Positions 1-8,601 of a stretch of 64,000 bases of DNA are shown piece by piece. The stretch's first letter is position 1. Every line of letters begins with the position of its first letter. A program made the position numbers and the translations under genes. Under the pieces are notes generated by a model. The model worked only from the letters and a program-made list of their open reading frames with translations, did not search any database and was not told where the DNA came from. Source of the stretch: Carnobacterium gallinarum DSM 4847 (lineage in GTDB: Bacteria > Bacillota > Bacilli > Lactobacillales > Carnobacteriaceae); the NCBI RefSeq assembly GCF_000744375.1, contig NZ_JQLU01000003.1, positions 307,663-371,662 on the forward strand. Reading direction: 5' to 3'.

Positions 1-582
1 GTTGGATTAACGTATTATGATTCTGGGCAACGTAGCTTTTATATGGTAGATAAACCGATTACAACGCCAGCTGATTTAAAAGGTAAAAAAATCCGCGTCA
101 TGCAAAGCGAAACTGCTATCAAAATGGTAGAACTTCTTGGCGGATCTCCAATTCCAATGGGCAGTGATGAAGTCTATACATCGATGCAATCAAACCTAAT
201 TAATGGTTCTGAAAATAATGAATTTGTTCTAGTCACCGCTGGTCATGGGGCCATTGCGAAATACTATTCTTACGATGAGCATACCCGTGTACCCGATATT
301 GTGATTATGAATGAAGAAACATTAAGTAAACTATCAAAAAAACAGAAAGAAGCGATTTATGAAGCTGCAGCTGAATCCACAAACTATGAAAAAAAAGTCT
401 TTAAGAAGGCTGTTGAAAAGGAAAAAACTGAAGCCACTGAAAAGTACGCTGTTCAATTCAATGAAGTAGACAATCAACCTTTCCAAGAGGCCGTGAAGCC
501 ACTTCATGAACAATTTGCCAACAATCCAGACTTTTCAGAATTGTTTACAATTATTAAAAATCATCGCAATCAAACTAAATAG
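1..582 (+). CDS. dctP: TRAP transporter solute-binding protein (DctP family), 3' part
   Basis: This is the C-terminal 193 residues of a periplasmic-type solute receptor for a TRAP transporter; the reading frame is open from base 1, so the start lies outside the window. The segment has the DctP-family signature GKKIRVMQSETAIKMVELLG followed by PIPMGSDEVYTSMQ, where the conserved Arg binds a ligand carboxylate in characterised family members. It ends in a Lys/Glu-rich helix. The dctQ gene starts 16 bp downstream and dctM follows, so the three form one operon. In a Gram-positive cell the receptor would be membrane-tethered outside the cell. The substrate cannot be read from this fragment; organic acids, mainly C4-dicarboxylates or sugar acids, are usual. 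Confidence 0.9.
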   Translation, partial: VGLTYYDSGQRSFYMVDKPITTPADLKGKKIRVMQSETAIKMVELLGGSPIPMGSDEVYTSMQSNLINGSENNEFVLVTAGHGAIAKYYSYDEHTRVPDIVIMNEETLSKLSKKQKEAIYEAAAESTNYEKKVFKKAVEKEKTEATEKYAVQFNEVDNQPFQEAVKPLHEQFANNPDFSELFTIIKNHRNQTK

Positions 583-598
583 ATAGGAGAACCCATAA

Positions 599-1078
599 AT
601 GAACACAATCAAAAAAAACTTAGATCGTTTTTTAGAAATTATCGTTAGCTCTATTTTAAGTGTGATGCTACTTGTTGTTATTTGGCAAGTAATCAGCCGA
701 ACCGTCTTGAAAAATCCCAACACCATTACAGAAGAATTTGTTCGTTTTAGCCTCGTTTGGTTTGCAATGCTGGCTTCTGCCTATGTTGTGGGCAAGAAAA
801 GTCATCTATCAGTTACTTTGTTAAGTGACAAATTAATAGGTAAAAGCAAATGGATACTAGAAGTAATTGTTGAGCTTCTTTTTCTATTATTTGCAGCAAT
901 TATTATGATCTACGGCGGAGTAAATGCAGTTAATTTAACTATGCAACAAATCTCACCATCTCTAAGTATTCCAATGGGCTATATTTATCTATCCGTTCCA
1001 GTAGCAGGCTGTTTAATTATAGTTTATAGCGTCTTAAATTTAATTGAATTAGCTAAAGGAGCAAAGTCACAAACTTAA
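599..1078 (+). CDS. dctQ: TRAP transporter small membrane subunit (DctQ)
   Basis: The 159-residue protein has four hydrophobic segments (about residues 12-32, 50-67, 87-110 and 125-146), the normal layout of the small TRAP permease subunit. The family-typical stretch TITEEFVRFSLVWFAMLASA sits near residues 42-61. It would form the membrane complex with DctM and the receptor encoded upstream and use an ion gradient rather than ATP. It lies 16 bp after dctP and 35 bp before dctM, with an AGGAG ribosome site. The family assignment is firm, the substrate unknown. Confidence 0.9.
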   Translation: MNTIKKNLDRFLEIIVSSILSVMLLVVIWQVISRTVLKNPNTITEEFVRFSLVWFAMLASAYVVGKKSHLSVTLLSDKLIGKSKWILEVIVELLFLLFAAIIMIYGGVNAVNLTMQQISPSLSIPMGYIYLSVPVAGCLIIVYSVLNLIELAKGAKSQT

Positions 1079-1113
1079 TCATGCATTGAAAATCGAGAAA
1101 GTAGGTTAAATAA

Positions 1114-2409
1114 ATGGAACTACAAGCAGGTTTAATTTTATTAATTGTTTTTATTATTTTATTAGTTGTTGGAATGCCGATTGCGATTAGTATTGCAGTC
1201 GCTTCAATGTCTACGTTGTTATTAGTGATTCCATTTGATGTAGCAACTTTTAGCTCCGCGCAAAAAATGGTCGGCAGTATCAATAGCTTTTCTCTAGTCG
1301 CCATCCCCTTCTTTGTTTTTTCTGGAATTATTATGAATAATGGCGGGATTGCCCAAAAGCTAGTTAACTTTGCACTGTTATTTGTTGGACGAATTCCAGG
1401 TGCCTTAGCCCATACAAACGTTATTGGAAATGCTCTTTTTGGTTCTATTTCTAGTTCCGCAATTGCTGCTTCTACTGCAATTGGCGGTGTGTTAGTTCCT
1501 CAACAAGTGAATGAAGGCTATGATCGAAAATTTGCTACAGCAGTGAATATCGCCTCAGCCCCAACAGGAATGGTGATCCCACCAAGTACTGCCTTTATCA
1601 TGTTTTCCTTAGTTGGTGGCGGCGCTTCGATTTCAGGACTTTTCTTAGGTGGCTATCTAGTAGGTGCATTATGGTCAATTGGAATTATGATTGTTGCATT
1701 TGTAATTGCTAAAAAAAGAAAATACCCTACAGTGACTAGATCAGCTGATACAAGTGTGAAGAAAGTTCTAATTGAAGCTGTTCCAAGTGTCTTATTAATT
1801 TTTATTATTATTGGTGGAATTTTAACCGGTATCTTTACTGCCATTGAAGCTTCCGCGATTTCAGTAGTATATGCTTTATTTTTAGCATTATTTTACTATA
1901 AAACCGTTAAACTAAAAGATTTACCAGCTATGTTAGTTCAAGCTGTTCAAATGTCTGGAACGATTATGTTCTTACTAGCAACGTCATCCATGATGTCTTT
2001 TGCAATGGCTTTTACCGGAATTCCACAAGCAATTAGTACTGGTATTTTAGGCTTAACTGATAATCCAATCGTTATTTTACTACTGATTAATTTGGTTTTA
2101 TTGTTAGTTGGAATGTTTATGGATGTCGCTCCCGCTATCTTAATATTCACACCAATCTTTTTGCCCATTGTTACCAGCGTTGGAGTTGATCCCGTTCACT
2201 ATGGTCTATTTTCGATTATGAATTTATGTGTTGGTTCAATTACACCACCAGTTGGAACTGGACTTTATGTCGGAGCCAGTGTCGGCAAAGTAAAAGTAGA
2301 ACAAATGTTAAAACCTATGTTGCCTTTCTATGGCGTTATATTATTTGTTCTCTTTCTCATTACGTATTTCCCAGCCATTGTTATGTGGCTACCTAATTTA
2401 TTCGCATAA
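1114..2409 (+). CDS. dctM: TRAP transporter large permease subunit (DctM)
   Basis: This is a 431-residue polytopic membrane protein with about 12 hydrophobic segments, the expected size for the large TRAP subunit. Family hallmarks are visible: ALAHTNVIGNALFGSISSSA near residues 89-108, a proline motif APTGMVIPPSTAFIMFS near 149-165, and GSITPPVGTGLYVGA near 375-389. It carries the translocation path and Na+ coupling. It is the last gene of dctPQM and is followed directly by a strong terminator. TRAP systems are uncommon in lactic acid bacteria, so this one may be an acquired organic-acid uptake system. The malonate decarboxylase genes lie about 12 kb away, but nothing in the sequence links the two. 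Confidence 0.92.
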   Translation: MELQAGLILLIVFIILLVVGMPIAISIAVASMSTLLLVIPFDVATFSSAQKMVGSINSFSLVAIPFFVFSGIIMNNGGIAQKLVNFALLFVGRIPGALAHTNVIGNALFGSISSSAIAASTAIGGVLVPQQVNEGYDRKFATAVNIASAPTGMVIPPSTAFIMFSLVGGGASISGLFLGGYLVGALWSIGIMIVAFVIAKKRKYPTVTRSADTSVKKVLIEAVPSVLLIFIIIGGILTGIFTAIEASAISVVYALFLALFYYKTVKLKDLPAMLVQAVQMSGTIMFLLATSSMMSFAMAFTGIPQAISTGILGLTDNPIVILLLINLVLLLVGMFMDVAPAILIFTPIFLPIVTSVGVDPVHYGLFSIMNLCVGSITPPVGTGLYVGASVGKVKVEQMLKPMLPFYGVILFVLFLITYFPAIVMWLPNLFA

Positions 2410-2412
2410 ATA

Positions 2413-2460
2413 AAACGGACACTAGAGATTACTTTCTATAATCTCTAGTGTCCGTTTTTT
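2413..2460 (+). terminator. Rho-independent terminator after dctPQM
   Basis: A perfect 19-bp stem (2413-2431 with 2439-2457) with a 7-nt loop runs straight into six T residues, 4 bp after the dctM stop codon. The stem begins with A residues, so it could also work on the minus strand. Confidence 0.93.
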
Positions 2461-2482
2461 ATGGATCTGTCTTAATATGAAA

Positions 2483-2526
2483 AAAAGGGAGCTATTTTCT
2501 AAATCATCTGAAAACAGCTCCCTTTT
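2483..2526. terminator. Second hairpin, possible bidirectional terminator
   Basis: An 11-bp stem (AAAAGGGAGCT at 2483-2493 with its complement at 2516-2526) with a 22-nt loop lies 23 bp after the dctM terminator. No gene points into it from the minus strand nearby. Its 3' arm merges with the 13-bp repeat at 2524-2536. Confidence 0.5.
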
Positions 2527-2536
2527 ATCCCCCCTG
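2524..2536 (+). repeat. Left copy of 13-bp direct repeat, candidate att site
   Basis: TTTATCCCCCCTG is repeated exactly at 5749-5761, where it lies 46 bp past a tyrosine-recombinase fragment. The similarity extends by another CCTT on the left with one T inserted. An integrase gene next to one of two direct repeats is the standard layout of an integrated element. Confidence 0.45.
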
Positions 2537-3024
2537 AAAAAATCAAGGACAGGACCAAAAAGGTTATTCAAATATAGAAACAGATGTCAATCCAAAGTTT
2601 TTAACTTCTTTTTTTATTAAATTAGATAGCACTATCTTTTTAGTGAATTGCGTTATAATAGCATTAAATAACACTTATCTAATATTTAGTTTGAATATAT
2701 TATTTTGTTAAAAACAGCTTAATAAAGTTAATTCAGCAATTAATAACTATTCCTTCTATACCAACATTGTATTTAATTTAAAATTTCAGATACTCTTTTG
2801 CATGATAGGAGTCTTTTATCATTGTGCGAATCAGGCACAAGCGAGTGAATTCTTTTTAAAATTAATCGAGAATAATTAAAACTAATAGCTAACCACGTGC
2901 AACACTTATCATTCTATTTTAAATATTAAAATCACTATTGTATTTTATTAATTTAAAAGATACACTATTATATAGGTATAGCTATCTGAAATTGCAACTT
3001 AAAATATAATCACGGAGGTGAATT
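2537..3024. other. AT-rich non-coding stretch at the left edge of the island
   Basis: No coding region or RNA gene is recognisable here. The sequence is very AT-rich and probably holds the promoter for the lipoprotein gene at 3025 in its last 100 bp. The rest may be eroded element sequence. Confidence 0.4.
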
Positions 3025-3414
3025 TTGAAAAAAATTATTCTATTATGTGCTACACTTTGCCTTTTAACCACAACTGGGTGTTTAAAAAAAAGCGATTACA
3101 GCATTGCAAATTCTAATAAAAAAGAAGCTAGTTCAAACAATATAGATTCAAAAAAATTTAAAATTATAGACTTAGTTGAATACGATGATTACTATTTATT
3201 ACTTTTAAATAATACTTTGTCGATACAAACCGTTGATGATGAAAAAAGAATTGATTCTCAATTTTCTCTAGAAAAAAAGTTTATTAATAAACAAACTCTA
3301 AAAAAAGGAGAGTTAATTACTCTTAATTTTAAAAAAGGTAGCGTACTGGAACAAAAGATTTATCCCTCGATTATCGATGGGGAATTAGTTAACATTTCAA
3401 TCTCAACGCCTTAG
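3025..3414 (+). CDS. Small putative lipoprotein of unknown function
   Basis: This 129-residue protein starts with TTG, chosen because GGAGGTG lies 5 bp upstream (3014-3020). A positively charged N-terminus and hydrophobic core are followed by a plausible lipobox ending in Cys19 (LTTTGC). After it comes a Ser/Asn/Lys-rich linker and about 80 residues rich in Lys, Leu and Ile with a likely beta-rich fold. I recognise no family. It sits 36 bp before the serine protease pseudogene and may have been co-transcribed with it; a role as a secreted partner or inhibitor is only a guess. Both lie inside the region framed by the 13-bp repeats. Confidence 0.65.
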   Translation: MKKIILLCATLCLLTTTGCLKKSDYSIANSNKKEASSNNIDSKKFKIIDLVEYDDYYLLLLNNTLSIQTVDDEKRIDSQFSLEKKFINKQTLKKGELITLNFKKGSVLEQKIYPSIIDGELVNISISTP

Positions 3415-3449
3415 CTATTAAAAAAATGAAGCAACTAAAAGGAGAAAAA

Positions 3450-4422
3450 ATGAAAACAACAAAAAATAGTTTAATGATTTTAATTATTGGGCTTAGTTTT
3501 ATAATCCCAACTGTCGCATCTGCAAATTCAGAAACGCTCTTAGTAGAACCAGAAATTAATCCAGTTAGCAATACTCAAAAAAATGCTAAAAGTATTAACA
3601 TCGTTGAAGCTCCCATTCGAGTAGGCGATTTAGATGCGATAGATTTTGAACTTGAACAAATCTATAAGAAATATTATGAAATGTATCCAGAATCAGAAAA
3701 TTCTAATGATCCTATAACTTTTTACGATGTTGAAACTGGACAAGAAATAGATCCAATTGAGACTATTGAGCCAACAATCTCATCAAGATTAGCCATGACT
3801 GCGGTAAATGCTAAACAAACTCCGTATCTATCAACTGCTAATCTCCATATCTATTGGCTTAAACCAAATAATAAAGCTTTTGTTGCAACCGGTTCAGGTT
3901 TTTACGTTGAGGGCAATAACGTTGCAACAGCAGCGCATGCATTATACAATAAATCCGCTGGTGGATGGGCAACATATGCTTCAGTTGCTTTTGGTAGAAA
4001 TTCCGCAACCGATTACTCATCGGTATACTGAAACAAATAATTTTACACTTTTACAGGAATATATCAATAATCCTGTAGTCAGTATGTTTGATATCGCAAA
4101 AATCGGTGGAACGAATTGGGCAAAATATGGCATTCCAGCAAGACCTTTAGTTGGAACTACAATTAATAAGTTCACTGCATCTAATTACGGTTATCCCGCT
4201 GAAACAGGACATACAGGATTTAAACAGTATGTCACAAGTGGTACATTTGAATATGACGCCAGCACACGTATGTATAAAACCACTAACACTTTTTCCAAAG
4301 GCGGAATGAGCGGAGGTCCACTAAATACCAACGGTGTTATCGGTCTCCTGAGTGGTGGCAACGCTACTACAGATTACTTCGTACCAATGTACCAAGCTTA
4401 TATGGATTTTTTAAGAAAATAA
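3450..4422 (+). pseudogene. V8-like (glutamyl endopeptidase/trypsin-fold) secreted serine protease, frameshifted
   Basis: The start ATG at 3450 has AAAGGAG about 6 bp upstream and encodes a signal peptide ending near SANSE. The first frame runs to a stop at 4031 and contains GSGFYVEGNNVATAAHALYN, with the catalytic His in TAAH. Homology continues in another frame, from about 4020 to 4422, with FDIAKI (likely catalytic Asp) and SKGGMSGGPLNTNGVIGLLS, whose Ser lies in the GMSGGP motif. All three triad residues therefore survive, but a single shift near 4010-4030 splits them between frames. A sequencing error would give the same picture. A terminator follows at 4436. Confidence 0.85.
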
Positions 4423-4435
4423 CTAACTATGTATG

Positions 4436-4460
4436 CCCCTCAGTCGAGGGGTCTTTTTTT
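4436..4460 (+). terminator. Terminator after the protease pseudogene
   Basis: A short CCCCT/AGGGG stem (4436-4440 with 4447-4451) is followed by a run of seven T residues 14 bp after the protease stop. It overlaps the last bases of the convergent lysin pseudogene. Confidence 0.7.
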
Positions 4461-5299
4461 ATTCACAATATCCGTACTTGCGACCAAAAGTATTGTTAGG
4501 ACCTGCATCCGCATAAGCAACATAACGTTGTTTACCGTCCTAGCCGGTTAATTTCAGCCATACCAATCCGTCACTCCACACAACTTTATGATATTTAATA
4601 CCTTGCCCAACTGCTTGCCACTCAACAATTTTAGACGCTTTTGTAGGGCTATCTTTAACCTAATTACGTTCAGTTGCATACATAGTTCCGTTTTCATTAT
4701 ATGAGCGTGAAAAATTAACAGCTGGAGGCATTGAAGGACTTTGTGCAGTCGCAACACAGGCGGTTTACGACTAACCATGCTACTGTTATGCCCAAAACTC
4801 GTCACAATCGCATTACAAGCTGCACCAATTTTATTCAATACTTGATTAAGATCGTTCGCATTCGAGATGAAACCAAGCTCAATTAACAACATATGCCCTT
4901 TGTATTCTTAATAACAAATAGCCCGTCTCCCACTTTTGCCCCTCGATTAGGTATTCCAGAAATTGCTGCTAGCTTAACTGATACTTCAGCAGCTTTTGCC
5001 ATACCTGCAGCATCTTTACTATAAGCAAACACTTCCACACCCGCCGCCACAGGTGTTGCTGCATTCAAATGAATTGATAAATTCCAGTCATCATTACCAG
5101 GAATAGCATTCACTTTAGCGACGATTTTATTCAAATTATCATTGACGCTAACTGCAGAATCATCTGTAGTGTTCGTTGCACCTATCAACTGAACAATTTT
5201 GTTGTTATAAAGTCGTGCTACTTCTGCCTCTTTGCGTTCGTTCCCTACTACGCCTGGATCAATTCCGCCATGACCCGCATGTGTTGTTTTAATACTCAT
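4459..5299 (-). pseudogene. Phage-type endolysin (N-acetylmuramoyl-L-alanine amidase, Amidase_3), multiply disrupted
   Basis: Read on the minus strand, the frame opens at 5299 with TTHAGHGGIDPGVVGNERKE, the zinc-binding His motif of Amidase_3, and continues to NLSIHLNA with a second zinc His. A one-base deletion near 4891 (about GGCATATG) breaks the frame just before MLLIELGFISNANDL, the third family block. A second shift near 4755 leads into a C-terminal domain with two in-frame TAG codons (near 4658 and 4539) before the natural TAA at 4459. The tail (WQAVGQGIKYHKVVWSDGLV, later QRYVAYADAG) looks like an SH3-type cell-wall binding domain. The gene is dead unless the sequence is wrong; it marks a prophage remnant. 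Confidence 0.85.
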
Positions 5300-5703
5300 T
5301 ATTTATCATCATTTCCAATTGTGCTATTTTTTTAATCCAATTCCCAAGCAGGTTATTAGATGCTGCAATACAGGAAGCTAGAGAAATAAATGCAGACTTC
5401 GGAAGGATCCTCCATCAAGAAGATTTCATTTTTATTAATAACATCACAGGGGAATCTTACAGCATTCCTTATTTAAATGTTGTAATGAAAAAAATATCAA
5501 GCCGCTGCAATGTCGATATACATCCTCACAAATTAAGACATTATTTTGCTAGTCAAGCTGACATTTCCGGAATTTCAAAAAGAGTTACTGCAGATTTGTT
5601 AGGTCACAAAAATATAAGTACAACAGATTTGTACATTCATTCTGACGATGAGAGCAATAAAGATTCAGCTTTTCTAATGAACCGGATTCTCTCAAATCAA
5701 TAA
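5293..5703 (+). pseudogene. Tyrosine recombinase/integrase, C-terminal fragment
   Basis: The frame is open from 5293 to 5703 with no convincing start upstream. It carries the catalytic C-terminal signature of phage and conjugative-element integrases: HPHKLRHYFASQ (the H-x-L-R-H box), LLGHKNISTTDLYIHS (the LGH box with the nucleophile Tyr). The N-terminal arm-binding and core-binding domains are missing. Translation from the internal ATG at 5485 would give 72 residues. The fragment ends 5 bp before a 15-bp hairpin whose right arm is the second copy of the 13-bp repeat. It is a relic of the enzyme that probably inserted the element. Confidence 0.85.
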
Positions 5704-5707
5704 AAAA

Positions 5708-5763
5708 AGCAGGGGGGATAAAAAGATTTTCTCGTGAAAAATCTCGCCTTTATCCCCCCTGCT
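5708..5763. terminator. Large perfect hairpin after the integrase fragment
   Basis: A 15-bp perfect inverted repeat (5708-5722 with 5749-5763) encloses a second weaker hairpin. It has an A-run on its left side, so it would terminate best on the minus strand. The right arm contains the candidate att repeat. Confidence 0.6.
5749..5761 (+). repeat. Right copy of 13-bp direct repeat, candidate att site
   Basis: Identical to 2524-2536. It also has an inverted partner at 5709-5721 inside the same hairpin, so the motif occurs three times around the integrase-linked region. Confidence 0.45.
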
Positions 5764-5856
5764 ATTCTAATTTAATCGGATTATTTCGGTTTCTGATTTT
5801 GCAAATCCTTTTAAATCCAACGATTAAGTTCTAATGATTTCCAATAAATTTCAATC

Positions 5857-7257
5857 TTATTTAATCAATTCGTAAATAGCATCTGCATAAATAATTGCAG
5901 CGTTGACTAAATCATCAACAGCCATAAATTCATCGGTTTGGTGCATTGTGTCAATACTATGAGGGAACATTGCGCCATACGCCACGCCACGTTCTAATAA
6001 ACGTCCATATGTTCCGCCACCAATTGTTTGTTCCTTACCTTTTTCACCAGTATGTTTTTCATAAACATCTAGTAATGTTTTTACCAATGGATCATCCGCT
6101 GGCACATAGTGTGGCAACTGAGCTTTTCCACGAGTTAATGTTACACCAAACTCAGAGAATTTGCTTGTTAAAGCTGTTTCAATTTTTTCAACTGTCACCC
6201 CTTGTGGGAAGCGGAAGTTTAAGGTAATTGTGCCACCTTCTTCAGGTGTAAATGTGAAGACGCCAGGATTAACGGTTAGGTCACCCATCACTTCATCCAC
6301 ATAGTTTAAACCTAATAAATTCCCACGAGAATCATCATGTAACGAATTAGCTGTAATTGCTAAATAATTCTTCGCATCGCCACCAAATGAATAACTATTT
6401 AAGAAAGTTGCTAAGAATGTTGCGGCATTAATTCCGCCTCTAGGCTCCATACCGTGAGCTCCTTTACCAACAACATCAAGCGTTACTTTATTGCCATCAA
6501 CCGTACATGTTCCAGAAACTGGATTTTTTTCAATAAATTCAAAGAAATCTGCTTTAATTTTATCTGCTTCATCACTAATAAAGACTGCTTGAGCATCCTG
6601 AGGAACCATATTTTCACGTAAACCTGCATTAAAGCTGACTAATTCATTCGCTCCACCTTGATTATTGCCACCAAAGTTTAAATAAACAGATAAAATTCCT
6701 TTTTCACCATTGATAATCGGAAACTCTGCATCAGGTGAGAAACCAAAATCAGGTTTTTCTTCTACAGCTAGATAGTGATCCATACATTTCCAACCACTCT
6801 CTTCATCCGTACCAATAATAAAGCGAACACGTTTAGAAACAGGTAAACCTAATTCTTTAATGATTTTAAGCCCATAATATCCAGCCATTCCTGGTCCTTT
6901 ATCGTCACTTGAACCACGAGCATAAATACGTCCGTCTTTGACAATTGGGTCAAATGGATCATGACTCCAACCTGTTCCAACTGGGACTACATCTACATGG
7001 GCAAAAACCCCAAGTGTTTCATCGCCAGCACCATATTCAATATGTCCAGCTAAATTACCAACATTTTTAGTTACAAAACCATCACGGTCACCAATTTCTA
7101 AAAATTTTAATAACGCTTCTTTAGGACCCGGTCCCACTGGAGCATCCTCTGTTGCCTTACTATCATCTCGCACACTATCAATGCGTAGTAATGTAAACAA
7201 GTCAGCAAACATATCGTCTTTGCGGGCTTCTACTTCTTTTTTCCAATCGATTCCCAT
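5857..7257 (-). CDS. pepV: Dipeptidase PepV (M20 zinc peptidase)
   Basis: The 466-residue protein matches the M20 dipeptidase PepV of lactic acid bacteria in length and motifs. It has the metal-binding AHVDVVPVGTGW block (about residues 86-97), YARGSSDDKGPGMAGYYG with the bridging Asp (about 113-130), GTDEESGWKCMDHY with the catalytic Glu (about 149-162) and MFPHSIDTMHQTDEF with a C-terminal ligand His (about 433-447). PepV removes N-terminal residues from dipeptides, including Xaa-His, in the cytoplasm, and finishes peptide use. The gene stands alone, has a GGAGTG-type site upstream and diverges from nnrD across 291 bp. Confidence 0.96.
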   Translation of the reverse strand: MGIDWKKEVEARKDDMFADLFTLLRIDSVRDDSKATEDAPVGPGPKEALLKFLEIGDRDGFVTKNVGNLAGHIEYGAGDETLGVFAHVDVVPVGTGWSHDPFDPIVKDGRIYARGSSDDKGPGMAGYYGLKIIKELGLPVSKRVRFIIGTDEESGWKCMDHYLAVEEKPDFGFSPDAEFPIINGEKGILSVYLNFGGNNQGGANELVSFNAGLRENMVPQDAQAVFISDEADKIKADFFEFIEKNPVSGTCTVDGNKVTLDVVGKGAHGMEPRGGINAATFLATFLNSYSFGGDAKNYLAITANSLHDDSRGNLLGLNYVDEVMGDLTVNPGVFTFTPEEGGTITLNFRFPQGVTVEKIETALTSKFSEFGVTLTRGKAQLPHYVPADDPLVKTLLDVYEKHTGEKGKEQTIGGGTYGRLLERGVAYGAMFPHSIDTMHQTDEFMAVDDLVNAAIIYADAIYELIK

Positions 7258-7548
7258 CTAAAAACACTCCTTCATTTTATAAATCTCAACACTCTTATCA
7301 TATCAATATTTCAAGAATTTTGCCAATAGAATCTCATATTTTAATTAGCTACCATAAATCGAAAAAAAATGATTTATACAATTAAAATTCCCTAATAAGA
7401 CTGTCACCAAAAGTGAAAAAAATGTATAATGAAGTACTAGTTCACAAAAAACGAGTTTTATTTTCATTTTTGATAACTACTCGTGCAAATTCATAGATTT
7501 CATTCTATAATGGTAGGGAAGAATCAATTTTATCTGGAGGCGTAAAAA

Positions 7549-8385
7549 ATGAAGCAACTCGATCAAAATATTGTTCAAGGAATTTTACCAAAACGAAAAA
7601 ATGAAAGTTGTAAAACAAACTACGGACGTGTCCTCTTAATCGGTGGGAATGAAGAGATGGGTGGTGCAATTATTATCGCTGCCAGCGCTACTGTCTACAG
7701 TGGAGCCGGTCTTGTGACAGTTGCTACTCATCCAACAAATCACACCGCTCTTCATGCACGACTGCCAGAAGCAATGGTGATAGATGTTTACAACACTGAA
7801 AAACTAATTATGCAAATTCAAAAAGCAGATGTTGTCGTGATTGGTCCTGGTTTAGGCGTCAGTAAAAAATCACTAGAAATCCTAACGACTACCTTAGAAA
7901 ATATCAATAAAACTCAACAATTTATTATTGATGGCTCAGCAATTACTTTAATGTCACAGGAACAATTAAAAACACCAAATACAAAAGCAATCTATACACC
8001 ACATTTAAAAGAGTGGCAACGTCTAACCAAATTAAAACCGGAAGAACAAACAAAAGATTTAAACAATCATTATCGAAAACAATTAAACGCTACTGTTGTA
8101 TTGAAAAAACATCACTCAGAAATTTATTTTGAAGATGAAGTTTGGCAAAATATCGCTGGTAATCCAGCAATGGCAACAGGTGGTATGGGCGATACTCTAG
8201 CTGGAATGCTAGCTGGTTTCTTGGCTCAATTTCCAAATCGTAAAACAGCTATTTTAGCAGCTGTTTTCTTGCATAGTTATATTGGCGATCAATTAGCTAA
8301 AAATCAATACGTAACACTTCCAACCCAAATTATTGAGTTAATACCTAAAACAATGAAAGACTTTGCTACTAAATTTGATTTTTAA
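7549..8385 (+). CDS. nnrD: ADP-dependent (S)-NAD(P)H-hydrate dehydratase
   Basis: The 278-residue protein is the stand-alone YjeF C-terminal (ribokinase-fold) enzyme that repairs NAD(P)H damaged by hydration, using ADP. The motifs are GRVLLIGGNEEMGGAIIIAA near residues 25-44, VVIGPGLG near 97-104 and GNPAMATGGMGDTLAGMLAG near 204-223, which holds the catalytic GxGD. No epimerase (YjeF N) domain is present, so that activity must be elsewhere. The start has GGAGG 9 bp upstream. The gene is monocistronic with its own terminator. Confidence 0.94.
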   Translation: MKQLDQNIVQGILPKRKNESCKTNYGRVLLIGGNEEMGGAIIIAASATVYSGAGLVTVATHPTNHTALHARLPEAMVIDVYNTEKLIMQIQKADVVVIGPGLGVSKKSLEILTTTLENINKTQQFIIDGSAITLMSQEQLKTPNTKAIYTPHLKEWQRLTKLKPEEQTKDLNNHYRKQLNATVVLKKHHSEIYFEDEVWQNIAGNPAMATGGMGDTLAGMLAGFLAQFPNRKTAILAAVFLHSYIGDQLAKNQYVTLPTQIIELIPKTMKDFATKFDF

Positions 8386-8403
8386 CTAAATGAACTCTAA
8401 ATC

Positions 8404-8440
8404 AGACCAACTATTTTCTATAAATAGTTGGTCTTTTTTT
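8404..8440 (+). terminator. Terminator after nnrD
   Basis: A 13-bp stem AGACCAACTATTT with its complement (8404-8416 and 8422-8434) and a 5-nt loop is followed by a T-run. Confidence 0.9.
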
Positions 8441-8499
8441 TATAAATCTATACTTAACACCAATTTTAATAACGTTTAATTTTTTATTTACAAAAAGCA

Positions 8500-8528
8500 T
8501 TTACAAACATACGTTCTCGTGATATTCT
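8500..8528 (+). promoter_or_regulatory. Promoter of the AhpD-like gene with a LexA-like box in the spacer
   Basis: TTTACA (8500-8505) and TATTCT (8523-8528) are 17 bp apart. The spacer holds CAAACATACGTTCT (8504-8517), which agrees with the Gram-positive LexA/DinR consensus CGAACRNRYGTTYC at 12 of 14 positions. A repressor bound there would block polymerase. The box is seen; its use by LexA is inference. Confidence 0.5.
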
Positions 8529-8601
8529 ATATATATAGTTTAATAATTTTATTGTCTATTATTAGTAAAACTATAAAATCAACTAAAGTGAGGTATTTCA
8601 A

